Shown piece after piece: positions 50,592 to 58,472 of a stretch of 64,000 nt of DNA (position 1 is its first letter; each line of letters opens with the position of its first letter). Location: assembly GCF_013113715.1 (NCBI RefSeq), contig NZ_CP053344.1, positions 1,240,001 to 1,304,000 of the forward strand, given 5' to 3'. A program made the translations under genes and the position numbers. Source of the DNA: Herbiconiux sp. SALV-R1. GTDB lineage: Bacteria > Actinomycetota > Actinomycetes > Actinomycetales > Microbacteriaceae. Below the pieces are notes generated by a model. It was given only the letters and a program-made list of their open reading frames with translations. It ran no database searches and was not told the DNA's origin.

Positions 50592-51005
50592 TCAGTCGAG
50601 CTGCCTCACGCCGTCGGGCGCGGTGACGACGTAGAGCGCGACGCCGAGGTCGCGCGCGGCGGCGGGCAGCCAGCCCCGGCGGCTGAGGATGGAGGCGACG
50701 GTGGGGCTCACGCAGAGCACCGGGCGGGCTCCCGGCACGACGGTGGACGCCACCCAGACCAGCTTGAACAGGTCGGCGGCGATCTTGTTGCGCAGCGGCG
50801 ACCTCACCGCCCCCTCGTTGAGCACGAATTGGGCGACGACCGCCCCGTCGTCGTCGAGGCCCTCCACCTCGAGCGAGGTGCCGTCGGGCAGCACGAGTCG
50901 TCGAGGCAGGAGCACGACGCCTAGCGCGCGCCCGAGGGCCTCGGAGGCGAGGGCCTCCGCGCTGTCGGGGCCGAAACGGTGGCTGCTGAGTGCGTGCATG
51001 ATCAT
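50592..51005 (-). CDS. Hypothetical protein, possible nuclease-like fold
   Basis: A 137-residue protein (or 135 if the second ATG at 50999 is used). It contains LPDGTSLEVEGLDDDGAVVAQFVLNEGAVRSPLRNKIAADLFKLVWVAS then ARPVLCVSPTVASILSRRGWLPAAARDLGVALYVV. The acidic-x-E, then K, pattern followed by an alternating core resembles small restriction-like domains, but I cannot name a family. It starts 1 nt after the SDR stop and is probably co-transcribed with it. Confidence 0.6.
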   Translation of the reverse strand: MIMHALSSHRFGPDSAEALASEALGRALGVVLLPRRLVLPDGTSLEVEGLDDDGAVVAQFVLNEGAVRSPLRNKIAADLFKLVWVASTVVPGARPVLCVSPTVASILSRRGWLPAAARDLGVALYVVTAPDGVRQLD

Positions 51006-51006
51006 C

Positions 51007-51804
51007 TCAGTGCATGATCATGCCACCCGTGACGTTCACCGCCTGACCGGTGAGGTACGAGCCGTCGGCCGAAGCGAGGAAGAGCGCGAGCCCCGCCACG
51101 TCGTCGGGGGTGCCGAGCCGCCCGAGCGGGGAGTAGCTCGACCACAGGTCGACCATCTCCTGCGTGCGGGTGGCGGCGCCCATCTCGGTGAGCACGTAGC
51201 CCGGGCAGAGCGAGTTGGCGCGGATGCCGTGCTCCCCGAGCTCGAGCGCGGTGACCCGGGTGAGCGCGATGACGGCAGCCTTCGACGCGGCGTAGGCCGC
51301 CTCGTTCGCGCCGCCGTACTTGCCCGCCATCGAGGCGAGGTTGATGATGGCCCCTCCTCGGCCCGCGTCGATCATCGAGCGGGCGGCGACCTGCGTGGTG
51401 AGCAGCATGGCGCGGGTGTTGACGGCGAAAGCGCGGTCCCAGGCCTCGACGGTGGTGTCGAGCACGGTGCCGAACTCGAGCACCCCGGCGTTGTTCACGA
51501 GCACGTCGACGCCACCGAGCTCCCCGATCGCCGACGTCATGGCGGCGCGCGTGCTCTCGGGCTCAGCGAGATCGACCTCGCCGAACCAGGCGCCCATCGA
51601 CTCGGCCTGGGCGAGGCCGGGCCCGCTCAGGCGGTCGAGCACCGCCAGCGTCGCGCCCTCCGTGGCGAATCGCTCGGCGATGCGCGCCCCGATTCCCCGC
51701 GCCCCACCGGTCACGATCACCCGCGCACCGGTGAACCGGGGGCCCACCGCCGCGACACCGATACCTGCCGCGGGCTGTGCGCCGCTCGTCGTCGTCTCCA
51801 CCAC
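51007..51804 (-). CDS. SDR-family oxidoreductase
   Basis: A 265-residue classical short-chain dehydrogenase. The cofactor motif is VTGGARGIGARIAE near residue 32, NNAGVLEF follows, then the catalytic Ser in INLASMAGKYGG and YAASK (Tyr/Lys) near residue 168. PGYVLTEM and the C-terminal LTGQAVNVTGGM are typical. The likely reaction is NAD(P)-dependent alcohol/ketone interconversion. The GTG start at 51804 has CAGGAG 6 nt upstream. It is divergent from the ABC importer operon across a 247-nt region with a LacI-type operator. Confidence 0.9.
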   Translation of the reverse strand: MVETTTSGAQPAAGIGVAAVGPRFTGARVIVTGGARGIGARIAERFATEGATLAVLDRLSGPGLAQAESMGAWFGEVDLAEPESTRAAMTSAIGELGGVDVLVNNAGVLEFGTVLDTTVEAWDRAFAVNTRAMLLTTQVAARSMIDAGRGGAIINLASMAGKYGGANEAAYAASKAAVIALTRVTALELGEHGIRANSLCPGYVLTEMGAATRTQEMVDLWSSYSPLGRLGTPDDVAGLALFLASADGSYLTGQAVNVTGGMIMH

Positions 51805-51878
51805 TGCTGCCTCCTGCTCGGGTCTGTGCGACCAGGATCGCAGTCGCCACGGGGCGGTGGAGAACGGATGCGCAACCT

Positions 51879-51909
51879 TTTACACGCCCGAAATAAATCG
51901 ATTTAGATT
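51879..51909 (+). promoter_or_regulatory. Candidate promoter of the NMT1-type ABC importer operon
   Basis: TTTACA (51879-51884) and TAGATT (51904-51909), spacer 19. The operator overlaps the -10 region, so repressor binding would block it. An alternative -10 is TAGTGT at 51927-51932. The leader to the start codon at 52052 is about 130 nt, and I recognise no riboswitch in it. Confidence 0.35.
51894..51905. promoter_or_regulatory. LacI-type operator 1 (TAAATCGATTTA)
   Basis: Perfect 12-bp palindrome with a central CG, in the divergent region between the SDR gene and the ABC importer operon. It differs by one base from operator 2 at 56964-56975, and both are followed by GATT. Confidence 0.65.
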
Positions 51910-52051
51910 TCGACTCACGAGCTTGTTAGTGTGCCGACCACGCGCTGGCTCATCGAGCTCCATCGGGCACGCCGGTACCACTGACATCGATACAGACACC
52001 CTGCACCTCCCGACCGCCGGAGTCCCTCCGGCGCATCCCGAAAGGCTCCGC

Positions 52052-53167
52052 ATGTCACACGCACCGCTGACGAAGAAACCCCTCACCGCCCTCGCCGCCA
52101 CCGCCGCCGCGTCGGCCCTCCTGCTCGCCGGCTGCTCGAGCGACAGCTCCGCCTCCGAGGCCCCCACCGCCTCCGCCGGCGGCAGCGACCTCATCAGCGC
52201 CGAGCGCTGCGCCGAGAATCAGGCGGCCGGCCCCATCACGTTCCTCACCTCGTTCGCCTACGCCGCATCCGTCGGCATCCTCGACGTGGTCACGGCGAAG
52301 GAGAAGGGCATCTTCGACGAGCTCTGCCTCGACGTCACGATCGAGCCCGGCTCCACCAACGCTCAGCTGGTGAGCGCGGGAACGGCGCAGTTCGCGGGCC
52401 TCGGCAGCCCCTCCGACGTGCTCGTGGCCGTCGACAACGGCGCCGACATCTCGGGCATCGCGACCTACGGCAACACCGTCGCCATCACCCTGATGACCAA
52501 CAAGGAGGGCGGCCCGAGCTCGCTCGCCGACTTCTCCGGCCTCACCGCGGGCTACAAGGGCGCCATCCCGCCGCAGATCCAGGCGATGTTCCTCGAAGAC
52601 GGCGTCGACCCGGCGAGCATCAACTGGGTCTCGGTCGGCTACGACCCCACCATCCTCCCGAACGGGCAGGTGCAGGCGCTCACCGGCTACAAGTCGAACG
52701 AGCCGCTCGCCCTCGAGTCGCAGGGCTTCGAGATCACCCAGTGGGACCCGGCGGAGTACGGCATCAAGTCGGCCTTCAACACGCAGATCGTCAACAACAC
52801 CTTCAAGGAGGAGCACCCGACCGCGGTCGAGGACTTCCTGCGCGCGAGCTTCTACGCCTACAACTGGATCAACGAGTCCGACACCAACCTCGACGAGGCA
52901 CTCGGCTACGCCGAGGCCCTCTCCGACGCCGGCTACGACCTCGTCTCGAGCAAGGCGCGCTGGAACACCGAGGTGGGGCTCGTCGAAGACAGCCAGCCCG
53001 AGGGCACCCCGCTCGGCAGCGAGTCGGTCGAGCAGTGGACGCCCGAGGCCGACATGCTGGTCGAGTTCGACCTGGTGGGCTCGAAGCCCGACCCGGCCTC
53101 GGCGATCGACACCAGCTTCGTCGACGCCATCTACGACGGCACCGAGCTCATCTGGCCCGCTCCGTGA
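52052..53167 (+). CDS. NMT1/SsuA-type ABC transporter substrate-binding lipoprotein
   Basis: A 371-residue lipoprotein with lipobox LLLAGC (Cys29). The mature part fits the NMT1/THI5-like and nitrate/sulfonate/taurine SBP group: ITFLTSFAYAASVGILDVVTAKEKGIFDELCLDVTI, STNAQLVSAGTAQFAGLGSPSDVLVAV and LTAGYKGAIPPQIQAMFLEDGVD. Ligands of this group are small sulfonates, nitrate or pyrimidine precursors. The ATG at 52052 follows CGAAAGG. The gene overlaps the reductase gene by GTGA and heads a four-gene operon. Confidence 0.9.
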   Translation: MSHAPLTKKPLTALAATAAASALLLAGCSSDSSASEAPTASAGGSDLISAERCAENQAAGPITFLTSFAYAASVGILDVVTAKEKGIFDELCLDVTIEPGSTNAQLVSAGTAQFAGLGSPSDVLVAVDNGADISGIATYGNTVAITLMTNKEGGPSSLADFSGLTAGYKGAIPPQIQAMFLEDGVDPASINWVSVGYDPTILPNGQVQALTGYKSNEPLALESQGFEITQWDPAEYGIKSAFNTQIVNNTFKEEHPTAVEDFLRASFYAYNWINESDTNLDEALGYAEALSDAGYDLVSSKARWNTEVGLVEDSQPEGTPLGSESVEQWTPEADMLVEFDLVGSKPDPASAIDTSFVDAIYDGTELIWPAP

Positions 53168-54252
53168 GAGCCTGGGTGCAGACCGGCTTCGGCGGACCGG
53201 AGGTGCGGCGGCTGACCGAGGTCGCCGCACCCTCGCCGGCCGCCGACGAGGTCGTGGTGCGCGTGCTCGCCTTCGCGCTCAACCGGCTCGACGTGCTGCA
53301 GCGCCACGAGCCCGTCGTGCCCGGCATGTCGGTGCCCCACGTGGCGGGCATGGACTTCGCGGGCCAGGTCGTGGCTGCCGGAGCCGAGGCGCTCGACGGG
53401 CTCGTCGGCAGCGTCGTGCTGGTCGACCCCGTGGTGAGCTGCGGAGCGTGCGAGTTCTGCCTTGCCGAGACGCCCACCTACTGCGCGGCCTTCCAGACCA
53501 TCGGCTCCACGCGAGACGGCGGCATGGCCGAGTTCGTCTCGGTGCCGGCGCGCAACTGCACCGTCGTCGACGTGGCCGCGCACGACGCGGCGCGGCTCGC
53601 CGAGCTCGCCGCCGTTCCGGTGGCGGGGGCCACCGCCTGGCGGGGCCTGCTCGGCGCGGGAAAGCTCCAGGCGGGGGAGACCGTCGTCATCCCCGGGGCC
53701 GGCTCCGGCCTCGGGGCCGCCGGGGTGCAGATCGCGCTGGCCCACGGCGCCACCGTCATCACCCTCGTCTCCGGTCCGCAGAAGAAGGAGCGCGCGCTCG
53801 CCTCGGGCGCCCATCACGTGATCGACCGCACCGCCCAGCCCGACTGGGTCGCCGAGGTGATGAGCATCACCGGCGGTCGCGGTGCCGACCTGGTCTGGGA
53901 CCACGTCGGCGGCCGTTTCCTCGGCCAGGCCCTCCGTGCCACCCGGCCCGGCGGGCGGGTCGTGCTCTCCGGCACCACCGACGGGCTCGACACCCAGCTC
54001 CACCTGCCCGACCTCTACCAGCCCGGCCGCAGCATCCTGGGCCACGGCAGCTACAGCCGCGCCGACATGGCCTCCGCCGTCGCCGCCTTCGCCGACGGCA
54101 CCTTCGAGATCGTCATCGACAGCGTGTGGCCGTTCGAACAGCTCGCCGAAGCCGAGGCGCGGCTGGAGTCGAACGACTTCTTCGGCAAGATCGTCGTGCT
54201 CGGGCCCTCGTTCAGCGCCACAACTCTCGACCTCTCGGAGCACGCAGCATGA
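53164..54252 (+). CDS. Zinc-containing quinone oxidoreductase-like MDR dehydrogenase
   Basis: A 362-residue medium-chain dehydrogenase/reductase. It has the structural zinc cluster CGACEFCLAETPTYC near residue 97, the catalytic-domain motif HVAGMDFAGQVVAAGAEA, and the NAD(P) motif VVIPGAGSGLGAAGVQIALAHGA near residue 176. It is inserted between the SBP and ATPase genes of an ABC importer (GTGA and ATGA overlaps). This position makes it almost certainly part of the catabolic route for the imported compound. Substrate unknown. Confidence 0.9.
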   Translation: MRAWVQTGFGGPEVRRLTEVAAPSPAADEVVVRVLAFALNRLDVLQRHEPVVPGMSVPHVAGMDFAGQVVAAGAEALDGLVGSVVLVDPVVSCGACEFCLAETPTYCAAFQTIGSTRDGGMAEFVSVPARNCTVVDVAAHDAARLAELAAVPVAGATAWRGLLGAGKLQAGETVVIPGAGSGLGAAGVQIALAHGATVITLVSGPQKKERALASGAHHVIDRTAQPDWVAEVMSITGGRGADLVWDHVGGRFLGQALRATRPGGRVVLSGTTDGLDTQLHLPDLYQPGRSILGHGSYSRADMASAVAAFADGTFEIVIDSVWPFEQLAEAEARLESNDFFGKIVVLGPSFSATTLDLSEHAA

Positions 54253-55079
54253 CAGACACCGGCACGACAGCATCGACCGGCACCACGACGGCCGGCACGA
54301 TCGAGATCAGCGGGGTGGGCCGCACCTACACCCGCGGCTCGAAGACCGTGCAGGCGCTCACGGGCGTCGACCTCTCCATCCGCCAGGGCGAGTTCATCAC
54401 CCTGTTCGGGCCGTCGGGATGCGGCAAGTCGACACTGCTCCGCCTCATCGCGGGTCTCGACACACAGACCACCGGCGACATCAGTGTCTTCGGCACCACC
54501 CCGAAGAAGGCCTCGCAGCGCAAAGACATCGCCTGGATCCCGCAGTCCTCCGCCCTGCTGCCCTGGCTCGACATCAAGGCGAACGCCTCCCTCTCCTCCG
54601 TCATCAACAAGCGGGCCGACCGGGGAGCCACGACCAGGCGCCCCGAAGACGCGGTCGGCATCCTCTCCGAGGTCGGCCTCGGCGACTTCCTCTCCTCCCG
54701 GCCCGACCAGCTCTCGGGCGGCATGCGGCAGCGCGCCTCGATCGCCCGCGGCTTCGCCCAGGGCGCGCCGCTCATGCTCATGGACGAGCCCTTCTCGGCA
54801 CTCGACGAACTCACCCGCGACACCCTGCGCATCCGTCTTCTCGAGCTCTGGGAGCACCACAAGAAGACCATCGTCTTCGTCACCCACTCGGCCATGGAGG
54901 CGGTGCTGCTCTCCGACCGGGTGGTGGTGATGAGCCCGCGGCCGGGGCGCATCCGCGAGGTCGTCGACGTCGACCTGCCGAGGCCCCGCACCTGGGAGCT
55001 GACCGAGACGCCCGAGTTCACCGCGAAGGTCGCCCAGGTCAAACAGATCCTCTGGAGCGCCTGGGAGGGAGACGAATGA
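54249..55079 (+). CDS. SsuB/TauB-type ABC transporter ATP-binding protein
   Basis: A 276-residue ATPase. Walker A is LFGPSGCGKSTLLRLIAG near residue 55, the signature is QLSGGMRQRASIARGFA and Walker B is LMLMDEPFSALD, with the H-loop FVTHSAMEAVLLSDRVVVMSPRPGRI typical of nitrate/sulfonate importers. It overlaps both neighbours by ATGA. Confidence 0.93.
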   Translation: MTDTGTTASTGTTTAGTIEISGVGRTYTRGSKTVQALTGVDLSIRQGEFITLFGPSGCGKSTLLRLIAGLDTQTTGDISVFGTTPKKASQRKDIAWIPQSSALLPWLDIKANASLSSVINKRADRGATTRRPEDAVGILSEVGLGDFLSSRPDQLSGGMRQRASIARGFAQGAPLMLMDEPFSALDELTRDTLRIRLLELWEHHKKTIVFVTHSAMEAVLLSDRVVVMSPRPGRIREVVDVDLPRPRTWELTETPEFTAKVAQVKQILWSAWEGDE

Positions 55080-55867
55080 CCGCCGCCATCGACCCCGTGA
55101 TGAGGATGCGGCGCCGCCGCATGTCGGCACGCACCGGGGGGACGCTGCTCACCATCGGCGCGCCCGTGCTGCTGTTCGTGGTGCTGGCCCTGTGCTGGCA
55201 GTGGGCCGCGTCGACGTTCAAGAGCGTGCTGCCGCCGATTCAGGACATCGCCCACGACATCGTGAGCCGGCCCGACTTCTACCTCGAGAACCTCCTCGTC
55301 ACCCTGCAGGCGGCGATGCTCGGTTTCGCCATCGGGGTGGCGGTGGCGCTGCTGCTCGCGGCGGCGATCGTGCACTTCCGCTTCCTGCGGGCGGCGATCA
55401 TGCCCGTGGCGCTGCTGCTGAACGTCACGCCGATCGTGGCGATCGCGCCAGCGCTCGTGGTGGCGTTCGGGTTCAACGAGATCCCGCACATCATCGTGGC
55501 GGCGCTGTCGGCGTTCTTCCCCACGCTTATCAACTCGATCACGGGGCTCCGCTCGGTCGACCCGCAGGCGCTCGAGGTGTTCGACGCGATGTCGGCGTCG
55601 AAGCTCGAGATCTTCTTCAGGCTGCGGGTGCCGTCGAGCCTGCCGTACCTGTTCGCCGGGGCGCGGCTGTCGGTGACGGCCGCCATGATCGGTGCCGTGG
55701 TGTCGGAGTTCACCGGCTCGAGCAAGGGCATCGGCGCGGTGATCGTGATGGCGACGACCTACCTCAACCTCTCGCAGATGTGGGCGGCGATCTTCTTCTC
55801 GGCGATCACCACGCTCATCCTGCTCGGCCTGGTGGGGCTCGTGGAGAGGTTGGTGGTGCGCTGGTAG
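55076..55867 (+). CDS. SsuC/TauC-type ABC transporter permease
   Basis: A 263-residue permease with about six helices. The EAA loop is LEVFDAMSASKLEIFFRLRVPSSLPYLFAGARLSV near residue 165, and LLNVTPIVAIAPALVVAFGF precedes it, as in SsuC and ThiX-type permeases. It is the last gene of the importer operon; the LacI gene follows after 70 nt of repetitive GGGGCTTCGCGGGGC sequence. Confidence 0.92.
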   Translation: MTAAIDPVMRMRRRRMSARTGGTLLTIGAPVLLFVVLALCWQWAASTFKSVLPPIQDIAHDIVSRPDFYLENLLVTLQAAMLGFAIGVAVALLLAAAIVHFRFLRAAIMPVALLLNVTPIVAIAPALVVAFGFNEIPHIIVAALSAFFPTLINSITGLRSVDPQALEVFDAMSASKLEIFFRLRVPSSLPYLFAGARLSVTAAMIGAVVSEFTGSSKGIGAVIVMATTYLNLSQMWAAIFFSAITTLILLGLVGLVERLVVRW

Positions 55868-55925
55868 CCCGGGGCGGGGCTTCGCGGGGCGGGGCCGGCG
55901 CAGCGGCTTCGCGGGGTCGCGCTGG

Positions 55926-55931
55926 TAGGTT
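55926..55931 (+). promoter_or_regulatory. -10 box (TAGGTT) of the LacI-family gene
   Basis: TAGGTT ends 6 nt before the GTG at 55938 with no Shine-Dalgarno sequence, so the regulator probably has its own leaderless transcript. Confidence 0.5.
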
Positions 55932-55937
55932 GGCGTC

Positions 55938-56966
55938 GTGAAGGCGATGCCCCAGGGTCGAACGCCCGTCACCCTCAAAGACGTCGCCGAGCACGCCGAG
56001 GTGAGCCTCGCCACCGCGAGCAACGCGCTCACCGGCGCCCGCAAGGTGGGGGCCCGCTCGATCGAGAAGGTGCTGCGCTCGGCGGCCGAGCTCGGCTACC
56101 GGCCGAACGGCGCAGCGCGGTCCCTCCGTACGGGGTCGCACGGGGTGATCGGGCTCGTCATCCCCGACGTCACCAACCCGTTCTGGGCGGGCATGGTGGG
56201 TGCGGTCGAGCGGCTGAGCGAGGAGACCGGGTTCCAGGTCTCGCTCGCCAACACCGACTTCGACGCGGCCCGCGAGAGTGCCGCGCTGGCACGGCTGGCG
56301 AAGTCGGTCGACGGCATCCTGCTCGTCTCCACGCATCCCGACCCGGCGACCGTGCGCCCGCTGGTCGAGTCGGGGCTGCCGGTCGTGGCCCTCGACGAGG
56401 CGGTCGACGTGCCCGGCCTCGGCGGGGTGTACTCCGACAACGTGGGCGGCGCCCGCCGGGCCGCCGAGCACCTCGTCGACGCGGGCGGCACCGTGTTCGG
56501 CCTGCTCGAGGGGCCATCGTCGCTGTCCACCGCGACCGAGCGCGGCATCGGGTTCCTCGCCGGGCTCGCCGGCCGCGGAGTCGACCCGTCGCGGGTGCAC
56601 CGCCTCGTCGCCCCGTACTCGTTCGAGGGCGGGCGTGAGGGAGTGCGACGGATGCTCGCGCGGCATCCTGAGGTCGACGCCCTGTTCGCCTGCACCGACA
56701 ACCAGGCCATCGGCGCCACCTTCGAGGCCCACGACCTCGGTCGCACGGTGCCGGGTGACCTGCTGGTGTGCGGCTTCGACGACATCAGCTGGTCGTCGCG
56801 CATCACCCCCACCCTCACCACGGTGCGGCAGGACGCCGTGCAGATGGCGGCGCGCGCGTTCGAGATGCTCGCCGAGATGGTGACGCGGGGCGGTTCGGCG
56901 CGCGTCGAGATCCTGCCGGTGGAGCTGGTGGAACGGAACTCGACGCGCCGCGTTACAAGTGTGTAA
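55938..56966 (+). CDS. LacI-family transcriptional regulator
   Basis: A 342-residue repressor-type protein. The helix-turn-helix and hinge are VTLKDVAEHAEVSLATASNAL to YRPNGAARSLRTG at residues 11-66. The sugar-binding-like domain follows (VIGLVIPDVTNPFWAGMVGAVE, VVALDEAVDVPGLGGVYSDN, LLVCGFDDISWSSRITPTLTTV). The two TAAAWCGATTTA palindromes, one overlapping its own stop codon and one before the importer operon, are the expected sites. This places the monooxygenase at 57019 and the importer under one control. The inducer is probably the imported compound. Confidence 0.93.
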   Translation: MKAMPQGRTPVTLKDVAEHAEVSLATASNALTGARKVGARSIEKVLRSAAELGYRPNGAARSLRTGSHGVIGLVIPDVTNPFWAGMVGAVERLSEETGFQVSLANTDFDAARESAALARLAKSVDGILLVSTHPDPATVRPLVESGLPVVALDEAVDVPGLGGVYSDNVGGARRAAEHLVDAGGTVFGLLEGPSSLSTATERGIGFLAGLAGRGVDPSRVHRLVAPYSFEGGREGVRRMLARHPEVDALFACTDNQAIGATFEAHDLGRTVPGDLLVCGFDDISWSSRITPTLTTVRQDAVQMAARAFEMLAEMVTRGGSARVEILPVELVERNSTRRVTSV

Positions 56967-56975
56967 AACGATTTA
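56964..56975. promoter_or_regulatory. LacI-type operator 2 (TAAAACGATTTA)
   Basis: One mismatch from operator 1. It begins at the TAA stop of the LacI gene and lies 43 bp before the monooxygenase ATG at 57019. A promoter GTTACA (56952-56957) and TAGATT (56974-56979) with a 16-bp spacer would overlap it. Confidence 0.65.
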
Positions 56976-57018
56976 GATTCGGTCGGTCCGCGGCCTGACG
57001 CTCAGGCAGGCTGGGAGC

Positions 57019-58377
57019 ATGACGAGCCCTCTCTCCTTCGGCGTGTTCGAGATCCTCACCCCGTCGAATGGCGTGCCCACCTGGCGGCACCCGCACGGCC
57101 GGGGCGACCGGTACGGCGACCCCGCCTACTGGACGCAGCTCGCCGCGACCCTCGACGAGGCCGGCTTCGACTTCATCCTGTTCGCCGACAGCTACGGCTA
57201 CCCGCAGATCGACGGCGAGGTGCCCGAGGAGGTGCTCACCCACGGCATCCTGTTCCCCGGCTACGACCCGCTGCTGCTCGTGAGCGCCATCGCCCAGGCG
57301 GCGCCCACCCTCGGGGTCGTGGTGACCTCGTCGACCTCGCTCGAGCAGCCGCTGCCCACCGCGCGCCGCTTCGCCACTCTCGACGCGTTCACGAAGGGCC
57401 ACATCGGCTGGAACGTCGTCACCGGCAGCACCGCCCAGGTGACGGAGGGGCTGTTCGGCATCACCCACTTCGACCACGACAAGCGCTACGACGTCGCCGA
57501 CGAGTTCGTCGACCTCACCCGGTCGCTCCTCGAAGACGTGTGGGACGACGACGCCGTGGTGTTCGACCGCGAGAGCAATGTGCTCGTCGACCCCACGCGC
57601 ATCCGGCCACTGTCGTACACGGGGGAGCACTTCGCGAGCCACGGGTTGTTCAAGGTGCCGCCGGGGCCGCAGCGCGTGCCCGTGCTGTTCCAGGCGGGGA
57701 TGTCGGGGCGCGGGCGCGACTTCGGGGCGCGAAACGCGGAGGCGATGTTCATCCAGGGCCAGACGGCTGAGCAGGCGGCAGCGGCGTCGGCCGACATCCG
57801 CGCGCGGGTGGTGGCGGCCGGGCGCGACGCGCACGACCTCCGCATCATCTCGGGGGTGACGGTGACCGTGGCACCCACGCGCGCGGAGGCTCTTGCGAAG
57901 CGCGCCGAGCTCGAGGAGCAGTTCTCGATGGACGACGCGGCTGTGCTCTTCGCCGGCTTCACCGGCATCGACCTGCGCGCGCTCGACCGTTCGATGCGCA
58001 TCGAGGAGATCGGCGACACCGACCAGGGCCACACCCCGCTCGACCGGTACCGCTCGGTGCCCGGCATCGAGACCGTGCAAGACGTGCTCGACGCCTTCCG
58101 GGTGCAGGAGCGCGGTTTCGTCGTCACCGGGTCGCCGCGCGAAGTGGCGGAGGAGCTCGTCGAGACCGCGCGCATCGCCGACCTCGACGGGTTCCTCCTC
58201 GAGCCCACCTTCGGCGACGCGGGCGCCTACGAGGAGTTCATCGAGCTCGTCGTGCCCGAGCTGCGTGCCCTGGGTGCGTGGAAGGAGCCCGACCGGTCGG
58301 CGACGCTCCGCGAACGGCTCGGGTTCCCCGGCCCGCACCCCTCGTTCCGGCCCTCGTCGAAGAACCTCGAGTCGTAG
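57019..58377 (+). CDS. LLM-class FMN-dependent monooxygenase (third copy)
   Basis: A 452-residue luciferase-like enzyme of the NtaA/DszA/SnaA group. Characteristic segments are FDFILFADSYGYP, SAIAQAAPTLGVVVTSSTSLEQPLPTARRFATLDAFTKGHIGWNVVTG and DKRYDVADEFVDLTRSLLEDVW, with PGPQRVPVLFQAGMSGRG binding FMN phosphate. It is downstream of the LacI gene and operator 2, so it should be induced with the importer. A flavin reductase partner is not in the window. The stop is followed by a long inverted repeat. Confidence 0.92.
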   Translation: MTSPLSFGVFEILTPSNGVPTWRHPHGRGDRYGDPAYWTQLAATLDEAGFDFILFADSYGYPQIDGEVPEEVLTHGILFPGYDPLLLVSAIAQAAPTLGVVVTSSTSLEQPLPTARRFATLDAFTKGHIGWNVVTGSTAQVTEGLFGITHFDHDKRYDVADEFVDLTRSLLEDVWDDDAVVFDRESNVLVDPTRIRPLSYTGEHFASHGLFKVPPGPQRVPVLFQAGMSGRGRDFGARNAEAMFIQGQTAEQAAAASADIRARVVAAGRDAHDLRIISGVTVTVAPTRAEALAKRAELEEQFSMDDAAVLFAGFTGIDLRALDRSMRIEEIGDTDQGHTPLDRYRSVPGIETVQDVLDAFRVQERGFVVTGSPREVAEELVETARIADLDGFLLEPTFGDAGAYEEFIELVVPELRALGAWKEPDRSATLRERLGFPGPHPSFRPSSKNLES

Positions 58378-58431
58378 GCTCGCCCGGGGGCCCGACCCCA
58401 CCCCACCTGCCCCACCCCCACTTTTTCCCGT

Positions 58432-58469
58432 ACAAAGTCCGTGAAGAACGAGATCTTCACGGACTTTGT
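58432..58469. terminator. Long inverted repeat between convergent genes
   Basis: Perfect 16-bp arms ACAAAGTCCGTGAAGA (58432-58447) and its complement (58454-58469), 6-nt loop ACGAGA. It ends 3 bp before the stop of the convergent ATPase gene. It can form the same hairpin from either strand and may terminate both transcripts, although no T-tract follows on either strand. Confidence 0.65.
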
Positions 58470-58472
58470 CCG

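Noticed and set aside
51910-52051. Riboswitch or leader-peptide attenuator in the 130-nt leader of the importer operon
   Set aside because: No SAM, TPP or cobalamin core could be recognised; an in-frame GTG-TGC stretch is only the upstream continuation of the open frame.
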